From NCBI GenBank assembly GCA_035654175.1, contig DASRXL010000003.1:1-10788 (forward strand): DNA of 10,788 nucleotides, read 5' to 3'. Source of the DNA: PNC22 sp035654175 (GTDB lineage: Bacteria > Planctomycetota > Phycisphaerae > Phycisphaerales > UBA1924). Position 1 is the first letter of the stretch, and every line of letters begins with the position of its first letter. Shown one piece after another: positions 1 to 6,065 of the stretch. A program made the position numbers and the translations under genes. The notes below the pieces were generated by a model. That model did no database searches. It was given only the letters and a program-made list of their open reading frames with translations, and was not told the DNA's origin.

Positions 1-882
1 GAGATCATGCGATCCCGCAACGACTCGATCGTGCTCATCCGCCGCCACGAGCGCGACCTCGCGCACGCGCTCGCCCGGCTCGAGGAGGTCGCCAACGACC
101 TCAAACGCAAGAACCACCTCCTCGAAACCGCCCGGCAGAACCTGGCCGACGCTGGCCGGCTCGCCAGCCTCGGCATGATGTCCGCGGGCATCGCGCACGA
201 GCTCAATACCCCGCTGGCCGTGGTCAAGGGCCTCGTGGAGCGGCTCGCCGGCCGGCCCGATCGCTCCGCCGACGAGGCCGAGGTCGCGCTGCTGCTCCGC
301 GTCCTCGGGCGCCTCGAGCGCCTGAGCGAGAGCCTGCTCGACCTGGCGCGCGTGCGCCCGCCGCGCAAGGCCGCCATCGACCTCGCGGGCGCGGTGCGCG
401 AGGCGATCACGCTTGTGGACCTCGACCGGGGCAAGGGGCGGGTGCGGTTCGAGAGCCGCGTGTCCGAGGGATTCGTGGTGGAGGCCGACCCCGACCGGCT
501 CGTGCAGGTGCTCGTCAACCTCGTGCGCAACGCCGTGGACGCACTGCAAGGATCCCCCGCCGACAACCCCCGCGTCGAGATCGCGGCCGAGCGCGCGGTG
601 CGGGACGGGGCGGACTGGGTCTCCATCCGCGTGCTCGACAACGGCCCCGGCATCGATCCGGCGGTGCTGCCGGACATCTTCGAGCCATTCGTGAGCACCC
701 GGCTGGACGCCCGCGGCACGGGGCTCGGCCTGGCGGTCGCGGAGGGCATCGTCCGCGAGCACGGGGGGGTGGTCCTGGCGCGCAACCGTCCCGGACGCGC
801 GGGCGCCGAGTTCGAGATCATGCTTCCGGCGACCGACTCCCCCGGGGCCGCGTGCCGGCCGGAAACCGCCCGGACGCGATAG
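1..882 (+). CDS. Sensor histidine kinase, C-terminal part (5' end outside window)
   Basis: Cytoplasmic catalytic part of a two-component histidine kinase, which autophosphorylates on a histidine and passes the phosphate to a response regulator. Numbering is from the ATG at position 7, but the frame is open to the window edge (Glu-Ile precede that Met), so I treat the gene as 5'-truncated by the window; any sensor or membrane part is unseen. Residues about 12-50 look like a coiled-coil linker. The H-box is SAGIAHELNTPL with phospho-acceptor His64. The ATPase domain has the N-box LVNLVRNAVDAL, G1 box LDNGPGID, F-box IFEPFVSTR and G2 box GTGLGLAVAEGIVREHGG, all intact. The gene ends 9 bases before the response regulator, so the two are a likely cognate operon pair. 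The stimulus cannot be inferred. The kinase call is very secure; whether Met at position 7 is an internal residue is an inference. Confidence 0.95.
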   Translation, partial: EIMRSRNDSIVLIRRHERDLAHALARLEEVANDLKRKNHLLETARQNLADAGRLASLGMMSAGIAHELNTPLAVVKGLVERLAGRPDRSADEAEVALLLRVLGRLERLSESLLDLARVRPPRKAAIDLAGAVREAITLVDLDRGKGRVRFESRVSEGFVVEADPDRLVQVLVNLVRNAVDALQGSPADNPRVEIAAERAVRDGADWVSIRVLDNGPGIDPAVLPDIFEPFVSTRLDARGTGLGLAVAEGIVREHGGVVLARNRPGRAGAEFEIMLPATDSPGAACRPETARTR

Positions 883-891
883 GCTCCGCGT

Positions 892-1539
892 ATGAGCCTG
901 CCCGACGAACCCCCCGCGCCGGACGCAGAGCCGGCGGGCGCCGCGCTCGACGTCGTCGCCCTCGACGACGACGAGGACTTCCGCGAGTACCTCCGCTCCC
1001 TGCTCGAGGCCGATGGGCACGACGTGCGCGCCGTTTCCACGCCCGACGAGCTCTACCAGGCGTGCACGCAGCGGCTGCCCGACGTCGTCCTGCTCGATCT
1101 CAAGATGGGCCACCACTCCGGCGACAAGGTGCTCGCCGACCTGCGCGCGCGATGGCCCAGGCTGTGCGTGGTCGTGGTGACCGGCTACCCGTCGCTGGAC
1201 AGCATGCGCCAGACGTTCAAGCAGGACGTATTCGACTACCTGGCCAAGCCATTTTCGATCGACGAGCTCCGGCGCACGCTCGCGCAGGCGGCGGCGGCGT
1301 ACAGGCTCGGCGGGCGGCCCCAGGACAGGCTCCGCCACGAGCTGGGGCGTCAGATCCGCGTCGCCCGGACCGAGCGGGGCTGGACGCTCAAGGAGCTCTC
1401 CGAGGCGTCGGGCGTCAGCGTAAGCCAGGTGAGCTCGATCGAGCGCGGCGCCCACCTGCCCAGCCTCGAGTCGCTCTTGGCGATCGCCGTCGCGCTGCAG
1501 GCGAAGCCCTCCACGTGGCTCGCCGCCGCGGGCTTCTGA
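892..1539 (+). CDS. Response regulator with receiver domain and XRE-type HTH output
   Basis: Likely partner of the upstream kinase and a DNA-binding transcription regulator of 215 residues. The receiver domain covers about residues 19-137: acidic cluster Asp25-Asp26-Asp27, phospho-acceptor Asp69 in VVLLDLKM, Thr97 in VVVTGY and Lys119 in YLAKPF, so all key residues are present. The usual Pro after the DLKM motif is replaced by GHHSG. A short linker leads to an XRE/Cro (HTH_3) domain at about 148-205, with LGRQIRVARTERGWTLKELS followed by a recognition-helix region VSVSQVSSIERG and LPSLESLLAIA. The protein ends soon after the HTH, so no cupin or other sensor domain follows. The ATG at 892 is the only sensible start; the ribosome site before it is weak, so coupling to the kinase gene is likely. 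The receiver-XRE combination is less common than OmpR, NarL or Fis-type outputs. Target genes are unknown. Confidence 0.93.
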   Translation: MSLPDEPPAPDAEPAGAALDVVALDDDEDFREYLRSLLEADGHDVRAVSTPDELYQACTQRLPDVVLLDLKMGHHSGDKVLADLRARWPRLCVVVVTGYPSLDSMRQTFKQDVFDYLAKPFSIDELRRTLAQAAAAYRLGGRPQDRLRHELGRQIRVARTERGWTLKELSEASGVSVSQVSSIERGAHLPSLESLLAIAVALQAKPSTWLAAAGF

Positions 1540-1584
1540 CCTCCATCGCCGGCTCCGATGCGCCCCGAGTCTCCCACGGGCGGG

Positions 1585-1613
1585 TTGACAACGCCGGCTG
1601 CGCGGAGTTGAGT
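1585..1613 (+). promoter_or_regulatory. Weak candidate sigma70-type promoter upstream of lpxB
   Basis: The 81-base gap before lpxB contains a perfect TTGACA at 1585-1590. At a 17-base spacing lies TTGAGT (1608-1613), a poor match to TATAAT (3 of 6). Transcription from it would start almost at the ATG (1621), giving a near-leaderless message, which fits the absence of a clear Shine-Dalgarno sequence. The -10 is weak, so this could be chance. Confidence 0.25.
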
Positions 1614-1620
1614 CCCCGCC

Positions 1621-2841
1621 ATGCAGCCGGGCGAAGCGACGCAGACCTCCGAGCAGAGCCCGAGAGAGCCCCTGCCGGGGGTGCTCTTCACCGCGTTCGA
1701 GCCGAGCGGTGACGACCATGCCGCGGCGGTGATCGCGCAGCTCAAGCGGCTGCAGCCGGACCTGCCGATCTACGCGTGGGGCGGGCCGCGCATGGAAGCG
1801 GCGGGGGCGATGATCGTCGAGCGCACGGGGGAGGACGCGGTGATGGGCGTGCCCGGGCTCGCAAAGATCCGCGAGCATCGGCGCATCAACCGCCGCCTCA
1901 GGGCCTGGATCAGGCAGACGCCCGGGCTCAAGCTGCATGTCCCCGTCGATTCGCCCGCCGCGAACTTCCCCATCTGCCGCATCGCCAAGGCCCACGGGCT
2001 CCGCGTGATCCACCTCGTTGCCCCTCAGGTCTGGGCGTGGGGGGGCTGGCGGATCCGCAAGCTCAAGCGCCTGACGGACCAGCTCCTCTGCCTCTTGCCC
2101 TTCGAGGAGAAGTGGTTCCGGGACCGGGGCATCCCGGCGAGGTTCGTCGGGCACCCGCTGTTCGACACCCCGCTCCCGAGGGCGGTGCTCTCCCAAGCCT
2201 GCTGCGGCTTCGGCGAAGGCTCGCCGCGCATCGCGCTACTCCCCGGCTCCCGGCCGGGCGAGATCTCGCGGAACTTCCCGCTCCAGCTCGACGCGTACCG
2301 CGCGCTCGCGGCCGCGAAGCCGGAGATTCGCGGCGTCGTCGCGGCGACGACCGACGCGGTGGCGGAGCGCGTCCGAGCGCTCGCGGCGCACGCGGGCGGC
2401 TGGCCCGATTCGCTCTCGATCGCCGTCGGGAAGGCCGACGCCGTGATCCACTGGTGCGAGCTCGCGATCGTGGTGAGCGGGACGGTCACGCTCCAGATCG
2501 CGCGCCAGCAGCGTCCGATGATCATCGTGTACAAGTCGAGCCCGCTGCTGTACATGCTCCTGGCGAAGTGGGTGCTCTCGACCGAGTTCCTGACGCTCCC
2601 CAACCTCGTCGCCGGGCGCGAGATCGTCCCCGAATTCGTGCCGCACTTCGGGCAGCACGAGCCGATCGTCGCGGAGGCGCTCCGCATCATCGATACTTCG
2701 GAGATCGCGTCGCGCCAGCGCGCCGAGCTCGCCCGCATCGCGGAGCGTTTCGCCGGCCACCAGGCGGGGTCCGAGGCCGCCTCGGCGATCCTCGAGCGGC
2801 TCGGCCTTGGCGCTCCTTCTCAGGTCCAGGAGCCGGCGTAG
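1621..2841 (+). CDS. lpxB: Lipid-A-disaccharide synthase (LpxB family)
   Basis: GT-B glycosyltransferase of 406 residues. The family joins UDP-2,3-diacylglucosamine to 2,3-diacylglucosamine 1-phosphate (lipid X), giving the tetra-acyl lipid A disaccharide at the inner-membrane face. Family landmarks in order: FEPSGDDHAA (residues 26-36, usually EASGD), GGPRM (54-58), DSPAANF (110-116), VWAW plus LLPFEEKWF, FVGHPL, LLPGSRPGEI, VSGTVTLQ (285-292), and LPNLVAGREIVPEF near the C-terminus. Homology begins near residue 21, so about 20 N-terminal residues are a low-complexity extension and the ATG at 1621 is uncertain; a GTG at 1681 would start at the domain edge. Departures from the proteobacterial pattern are Ala for the second Asp of DAPDF and Gln292 for the Glu of SGTATLE. 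No other lpx gene is in the window. It is convergent with, and overlaps by 22 bases, the next gene. The family call is firm; exact acceptor specificity is inferred. Confidence 0.9.
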   Translation: MQPGEATQTSEQSPREPLPGVLFTAFEPSGDDHAAAVIAQLKRLQPDLPIYAWGGPRMEAAGAMIVERTGEDAVMGVPGLAKIREHRRINRRLRAWIRQTPGLKLHVPVDSPAANFPICRIAKAHGLRVIHLVAPQVWAWGGWRIRKLKRLTDQLLCLLPFEEKWFRDRGIPARFVGHPLFDTPLPRAVLSQACCGFGEGSPRIALLPGSRPGEISRNFPLQLDAYRALAAAKPEIRGVVAATTDAVAERVRALAAHAGGWPDSLSIAVGKADAVIHWCELAIVVSGTVTLQIARQQRPMIIVYKSSPLLYMLLAKWVLSTEFLTLPNLVAGREIVPEFVPHFGQHEPIVAEALRIIDTSEIASRQRAELARIAERFAGHQAGSEAASAILERLGLGAPSQVQEPA

Positions 2842-3563
2842 GCGGCCCGGATCGGCACGAGCGCGACCGTGCACACCCGGTTCCCGATGCGATCGAGCAC
2901 CGGGAACGCCTCTCGCACCAGACCGGTGACCGGCAAATCGAGGTCGAGGCACCGGTGGACGAACGCGGTCAGGTCGTGCTCGGCGACGCGTCCGTCCGCG
3001 CCGAAGTGCACGATCACCAGCCCCGCATCCCCGATGCCGCGAGCCCGGGCGAGCTTGCGCACGTCCGACGTGCAGACGCCGAATTGAGACGCGTACGTCC
3101 GGTTGGGCCCGGCCAAACCGTCGGTGTACGTGTACTGGCCAAACGTCTTCACCTCGAGCCACAGCGCGTCGTCGGGCAGGAGGTGGCCGGGGCCGGGGGT
3201 GGAAACCCGATCGGCGATCGCCGCGAAGAGCGTTCCTTCGGCGCAGAGCAGCTCCTTGCGGGCGCGGACGGCGTCGGCGATGGCGCGAGTGCCGCCCGGG
3301 GCGACGATCAGGTCGCAGCGCTCCCGCTCGCTCTCCCTCGGCAGGGCGTCGGGCTGGCCGGGGTATGGCGTCTCGCGGAAGGCGGCATAGCCCCCGGTCT
3401 CGAGCGCGGCCGCCAGGAGCGGATGGAGCTCGACCTCCGCCAGGGCGTCGAGCCCGTGCACCGCCTGCTCGGCACGCAGCGCTTCCTCGCGGCTCGCCAG
3501 GCCGCGGACCAGCAGGCTCGCGATCTCGTCAGCCGACCAGGGCACGACCAGATGGTAACTCAT
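2820..3563 (-). CDS. Uncharacterised protein with PD-(D/E)XK nuclease-like motif pattern
   Basis: A 247-residue soluble protein that I do not recognise as a named family. The start is the ATG at 3563 (MSYHLVVPW), chosen because GGAG lies 6 bases upstream; the frame stays open further upstream, but that part is Arg/Gly-rich and crosses the divergent transporter gene. No signal peptide or membrane segment is visible. The pattern fits the PD-(D/E)XK fold: Glu45 in AEVELHPLL (possible motif I), Asp84 in ERCDLIVAP and Glu137-x-Lys139 in LWLEVKT, each on a hydrophobic strand, followed by Gln160. A second half with VIVHFGADG and a C-terminal strand region completes a compact alpha/beta protein. If real, it would be a metal-dependent DNA-cutting or repair enzyme, but no substrate is evident. 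There is no methylase or restriction partner nearby. Its tail overlaps lpxB by 22 bases. That the gene is real is likely; the nuclease assignment is tentative. Confidence 0.75.
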   Translation of the reverse strand: MSYHLVVPWSADEIASLLVRGLASREEALRAEQAVHGLDALAEVELHPLLAAALETGGYAAFRETPYPGQPDALPRESERERCDLIVAPGGTRAIADAVRARKELLCAEGTLFAAIADRVSTPGPGHLLPDDALWLEVKTFGQYTYTDGLAGPNRTYASQFGVCTSDVRKLARARGIGDAGLVIVHFGADGRVAEHDLTAFVHRCLDLDLPVTGLVREAFPVLDRIGNRVCTVALVPIRAAYAGSWT

Positions 3564-3564
3564 C

Positions 3565-3597
3565 CATTTCTCCGGTGGAGAGGGGCGCGTCGCTCCA
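3565..3597 (-). promoter_or_regulatory. Ribosome-binding site region of the 2820-3563 gene with competing small hairpins
   Basis: On the minus strand the Shine-Dalgarno GGAG (3573-3570) sits 6 bases before the ATG and sets the start. It can pair with CTCC (3580-3577) across a 3-base loop, hiding the site. That same CTCCA can instead pair with TGGAG (3597-3593) across a 12-base loop, freeing it. The stems are only 4-5 pairs, so a switching role is speculative. The Shine-Dalgarno assignment is more secure than the structure. Confidence 0.4.
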
Positions 3598-3720
3598 ACC
3601 AGCCGCGTGCGTTCCTGCGCCCGAGCGAGCTCTGCGCGCCGCGCCCGCGCCGGCTGTCCGGGCAGAGCCGCCACGGCGCCGGGAAGCCTCGACTCCGCCC
3701 CGACCCCACCTTCGCCCGCT

Positions 3721-3729
3721 TGGTATACT
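3721..3729 (+). promoter_or_regulatory. Candidate extended -10 promoter of the transporter operon
   Basis: TGG followed by TATACT (3724-3729) matches an extended -10 element (TGn plus a hexamer one base off TATAAT) and stands out in very GC-rich surroundings. No good -35 lies 17 bases upstream, as is usual for extended -10 promoters. Transcription would begin near 3736, giving a leader of about 70 bases to the binding-protein gene. The core GTATAC is palindromic and gives TATACC on the other strand, so weak divergent activity towards the 2820-3563 gene is possible. Confidence 0.5.
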
Positions 3730-3738
3730 CCCGCCCTG

Positions 3739-3776
3739 CCCGGATTCCGGGTCCCGGGCGCGTGACGGGCCCGGGA
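3739..3776 (+). promoter_or_regulatory. Two abutting hairpins in the leader of the transporter operon
   Basis: Immediately downstream of the candidate start site are two adjoining inverted repeats. The first is CCCGG (3739-3743), loop ATT, CCGGG (3747-3751). The second is TCCCGGGC (3752-3759), a 9-base loop, then GCCCGGGA (3769-3776), a perfect 8-pair stem. CCGGG of the first hairpin could also pair with CCCGG inside the second (3770-3774), so alternative folds exist. No T-run follows, so it is not a standard terminator. It may stabilise the message or regulate it; no known riboswitch is recognised. Confidence 0.45.
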
Positions 3777-3805
3777 GCGATCACCATCAGAGCCACAGGT
3801 GAGCG

Positions 3806-5038
3806 ATGAATGCGATGCTCTTTCGCTTTTTAGCGGTCTGCGTAGCAACTCTCTCGGTGGGCCTCGTCGGCGGCTGCGAGCGGGCGCCGTCGGACGGGGG
3901 CGGGGGGAACGACCAGACCAGCGGGGCGCCGGGGGACGGCGCGTCGAGCGGCGTGCTCGCGGACTCCGAGAGCGGGGCGGCCGGGCCGATCCGGGTCGGG
4001 CACTACGCCTCCCTGACCGGCTCCGAAGCCACCTTCGGGATCTCCACCGATAACGGGATCAAGCTGGCCGTCGAGGAGTTGAACGCGGCGGACGGTATCG
4101 GCGGGCGGCTGGTCGAGCTGATCACCTACGACAACCAGGGCAAGCCGCAGGAATCCGTGACCGCTGTGACGCGCCTCATCGACCAGGACAAGGTCGTCGC
4201 GGTGCTCGGCGAGGTCGCATCGAGCCGCTCCCTCGCCGGCGCGCCCGTGTGCCAGCGCAAGGGCGTGCCGATGATCACGCCGTCGAGCACGAACCCGGAC
4301 GTGACCGCCGTCGGCGACATGATCTCGCGGGTGTGCTTCATCGACCCGTTCCAGGGGTACGTCGGCGCGAAGTTCGCGAAGGAGAACCTCGGGTTCATGA
4401 AGGCGGCGACGCTCTACAACCGGGCCCAGGCGTACTCGTCCGGCCTCAACGACAACTTCGTCGAGTCGTTCACGGAGATGGGCGGCGAGGTGCTGACGCA
4501 GCAGGCCTACTCCGACGGCGACAACGACTTCTCCGCCCAGCTCTCGGCGATCCGCGAGGCGGCGCCCGACTTCATCTACGTTCCCGGCTACTACACCGAG
4601 GTCGTCAACATCGCCCGCCAGGCCCGCCGGCTCGGGCTCGAGATCCCGCTGATCGGCGGGGACGGCTGGGACTCCGAGGAGCTCCGCAACGCCGGCGACG
4701 CTCTGAACGGCTGCTACTTCTCGAACCACTACTCGCACGAGGACACCCGCCCCGAGGTGCAGGAGTTCATCGCCAAGTACCAGGCGAAATACGGCAAGAT
4801 CCCCGACGGCCTTGCCGCGCTCGGCTACGACGCCGCGAGGATGCTCTTCCATGCGATGGAGCGGTCGCCGTCGCTCTCCGGCGAGGACCTGGCGGCGGCG
4901 ATCGCGTCGGTCAAGGACTTCCCGGGCGTGACGGGGAAGATCTCGATCGACGAGCAGCGGAACGCCACGAAGGACGCGGTGGTATTGGAAGTGGTGGACG
5001 GCGTCCCGAAGTACAAGGCGACCGTTTCGCCGGATTGA
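3806..5038 (+). CDS. Branched-chain amino acid/amide ABC transporter substrate-binding lipoprotein (LivJ/LivK family)
   Basis: Extracytoplasmic receptor of 410 residues (Peripla_BP_6 type) that captures the ligand for the permease encoded downstream. Residues 1-23 form a lipoprotein signal peptide with two Arg-flanked hydrophobic stretches and a lipobox-like VGGC, so Cys24 is the likely lipidated residue. A Gly/Ser/Ala-rich flexible tether follows (about 25-60). The two-lobed domain begins at IRVGHYASLTG (62-72) and includes DNGIKLAVEELN, LGEVASSRS (134-141), ITPSSTNPDVT, YIPGYY-like YVPGYYTEV and GYDAAR. The start is the ATG at 3806; AGGTGAG just upstream lies very close to it, so the in-frame ATG at 3815 is an alternative. 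A 76-base gap separates it from livH, larger than the other operon gaps and containing a small hairpin, consistent with more binding protein than permease being made. Ligand identity is not decidable: amino acids, amides and urea are all possible. Confidence 0.93.
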   Translation: MNAMLFRFLAVCVATLSVGLVGGCERAPSDGGGGNDQTSGAPGDGASSGVLADSESGAAGPIRVGHYASLTGSEATFGISTDNGIKLAVEELNAADGIGGRLVELITYDNQGKPQESVTAVTRLIDQDKVVAVLGEVASSRSLAGAPVCQRKGVPMITPSSTNPDVTAVGDMISRVCFIDPFQGYVGAKFAKENLGFMKAATLYNRAQAYSSGLNDNFVESFTEMGGEVLTQQAYSDGDNDFSAQLSAIREAAPDFIYVPGYYTEVVNIARQARRLGLEIPLIGGDGWDSEELRNAGDALNGCYFSNHYSHEDTRPEVQEFIAKYQAKYGKIPDGLAALGYDAARMLFHAMERSPSLSGEDLAAAIASVKDFPGVTGKISIDEQRNATKDAVVLEVVDGVPKYKATVSPD

Positions 5039-5073
5039 CAACGCCGCGCCCGAGCCCTGTTGATCGCGTCCGA

Positions 5074-5087
5074 CCCGGTCACCCGGG
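5074..5087 (+). promoter_or_regulatory. Small hairpin between binding-protein gene and livH
   Basis: The 76-base gap 5039-5114 holds CCCGG (5074-5078), loop TCAC, CCGGG (5083-5087). Such an element after the binding-protein gene could protect the upstream message from 3' decay and so raise receptor over permease. There is no T-run, so it would not be a strong terminator. The rest of the gap is a C-rich run of CCACCG-type repeats just before livH. Confidence 0.3.
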
Positions 5088-5114
5088 CGTCGCCACCGCC
5101 ACCACCGCCGCCGG

Positions 5115-6047
5115 ATGACACAGCTGCTTCAGACCATCTTCGACGGGGTCACGGTCGGGTGCCTCTACGCGCTCATCGCCCTCGGCTACACGATGGTCTA
5201 CGGCATCCTGAAGTTCATCAACTTCGCGCACAGCGACGTGTTCGCCCTCGGGGTGTGGATGTCGATCACGATCGCCGGCTGGCTCGGCGTGGGCGCGGCC
5301 GGGGGCGACGCCCCGCCGTGGTACATGGGCCTCGTCGTGCTCGCCGGGGCGATGGCCGTGTGCGGCCTGGTCGGCTTTGTGATCGAGCGGCTGGCGTACA
5401 AGCCGCTGCGGAACGCGCCGCGCCTCCAGGTGCTGATCACCGCGATCGGCGTGTCGCTCTTCCTGCAGAACCTCGGGCAGCAGAAGTTCGCCTTCGGGCC
5501 GTACCCGGAGAGCTTCCCGACGCTGCTCGACAACCGGCCGCTCTTCAGCGTCGCCGGCGTCGAGATGTGGCTCTCGGACGTCGCGGTCATCGGGACGACG
5601 CTCCTCCTGATGGCGGCCCTCCAGTTCCTGATCTACGGCACCAGGATGGGCATGGCCATGCGGGCCGTCTCGTACAACACCCGGAACGCGAGCCTCATGG
5701 GCATCAACGTGGACCGGGTCATAAGCTTCACGTTCGTGGTGGGCGCGATGCTCGCGGCGGCCGCGGGGTTCCTGTACGGGCTGAAATACGAGGGCCAGGC
5801 CAAGCAGACCGCCGACGCGATGTGGGTGATGCTCGGGCTCAAGGCGTTCGTGGCGGCGGTCGTGGGCGGGATCGGGAACGTGCGCGGGGCGGTGCTCGGA
5901 GGTCTCCTGATCGGGCTCGTCGAGTTCTTCGGCGTGGCGTACCTCTCGAGCCAGTACCGGGACGCCTACGTCTTCGCGATCCTCATCCTGGTGCTCTTGT
6001 TCAAGCCCGAGGGCGTGCTCGGGCGGGCCACAGTCGAGAAGGTGTGA
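5115..6047 (+). CDS. livH: Branched-chain amino acid/amide ABC transporter permease LivH
   Basis: Inner-membrane permease subunit of 310 residues, a usual length for the family; with LivM it forms the translocation channel. Diagnostic segments are GCLYALIALGYTMVYGILKFINFAHSD-type N-terminal helices (about residues 15-41), ERLAYKPLR (about 91-99), a long stretch of hydrophobic helices, MGINVDRVISFTFVVGAMLA, and the cytoplasmic coupling loop with LGLKAFVAAVVGGIGNVRGA followed by GGLLIGLVEFF, ending in LLFKPEGVLG. About eight membrane segments can be counted by eye. The ATG at 5115 starts exactly where LivH homologs start, although no clear Shine-Dalgarno is present (the upstream region is C-rich). 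The stop is 18 bases before livM. Nothing is missing. Confidence 0.95.
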   Translation: MTQLLQTIFDGVTVGCLYALIALGYTMVYGILKFINFAHSDVFALGVWMSITIAGWLGVGAAGGDAPPWYMGLVVLAGAMAVCGLVGFVIERLAYKPLRNAPRLQVLITAIGVSLFLQNLGQQKFAFGPYPESFPTLLDNRPLFSVAGVEMWLSDVAVIGTTLLLMAALQFLIYGTRMGMAMRAVSYNTRNASLMGINVDRVISFTFVVGAMLAAAAGFLYGLKYEGQAKQTADAMWVMLGLKAFVAAVVGGIGNVRGAVLGGLLIGLVEFFGVAYLSSQYRDAYVFAILILVLLFKPEGVLGRATVEKV

Positions 6048-6065
6048 CTGGAGCGTGGACGCGCC

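Noticed and set aside
852..1712. A 286-codon plus-strand open frame overlapping the response regulator and the start of lpxB.
   Set aside because: Its product is almost entirely Arg, Ala, Gly and Pro and conflicts with the well-supported receiver-HTH gene.
3564..3848. A 95-residue N-terminal extension of the minus-strand gene that would overlap the start of the binding-protein gene.
   Set aside because: The extension is Arg/Gly/Ala-rich without structure, would cross the operon promoter, and the ATG at 3563 has a well-placed GGAG.
5088..5114. CCACCG-type repeats just before livH, considered as a microsatellite or binding site.
   Set aside because: The run is short and imperfect and is easily explained by the base composition.
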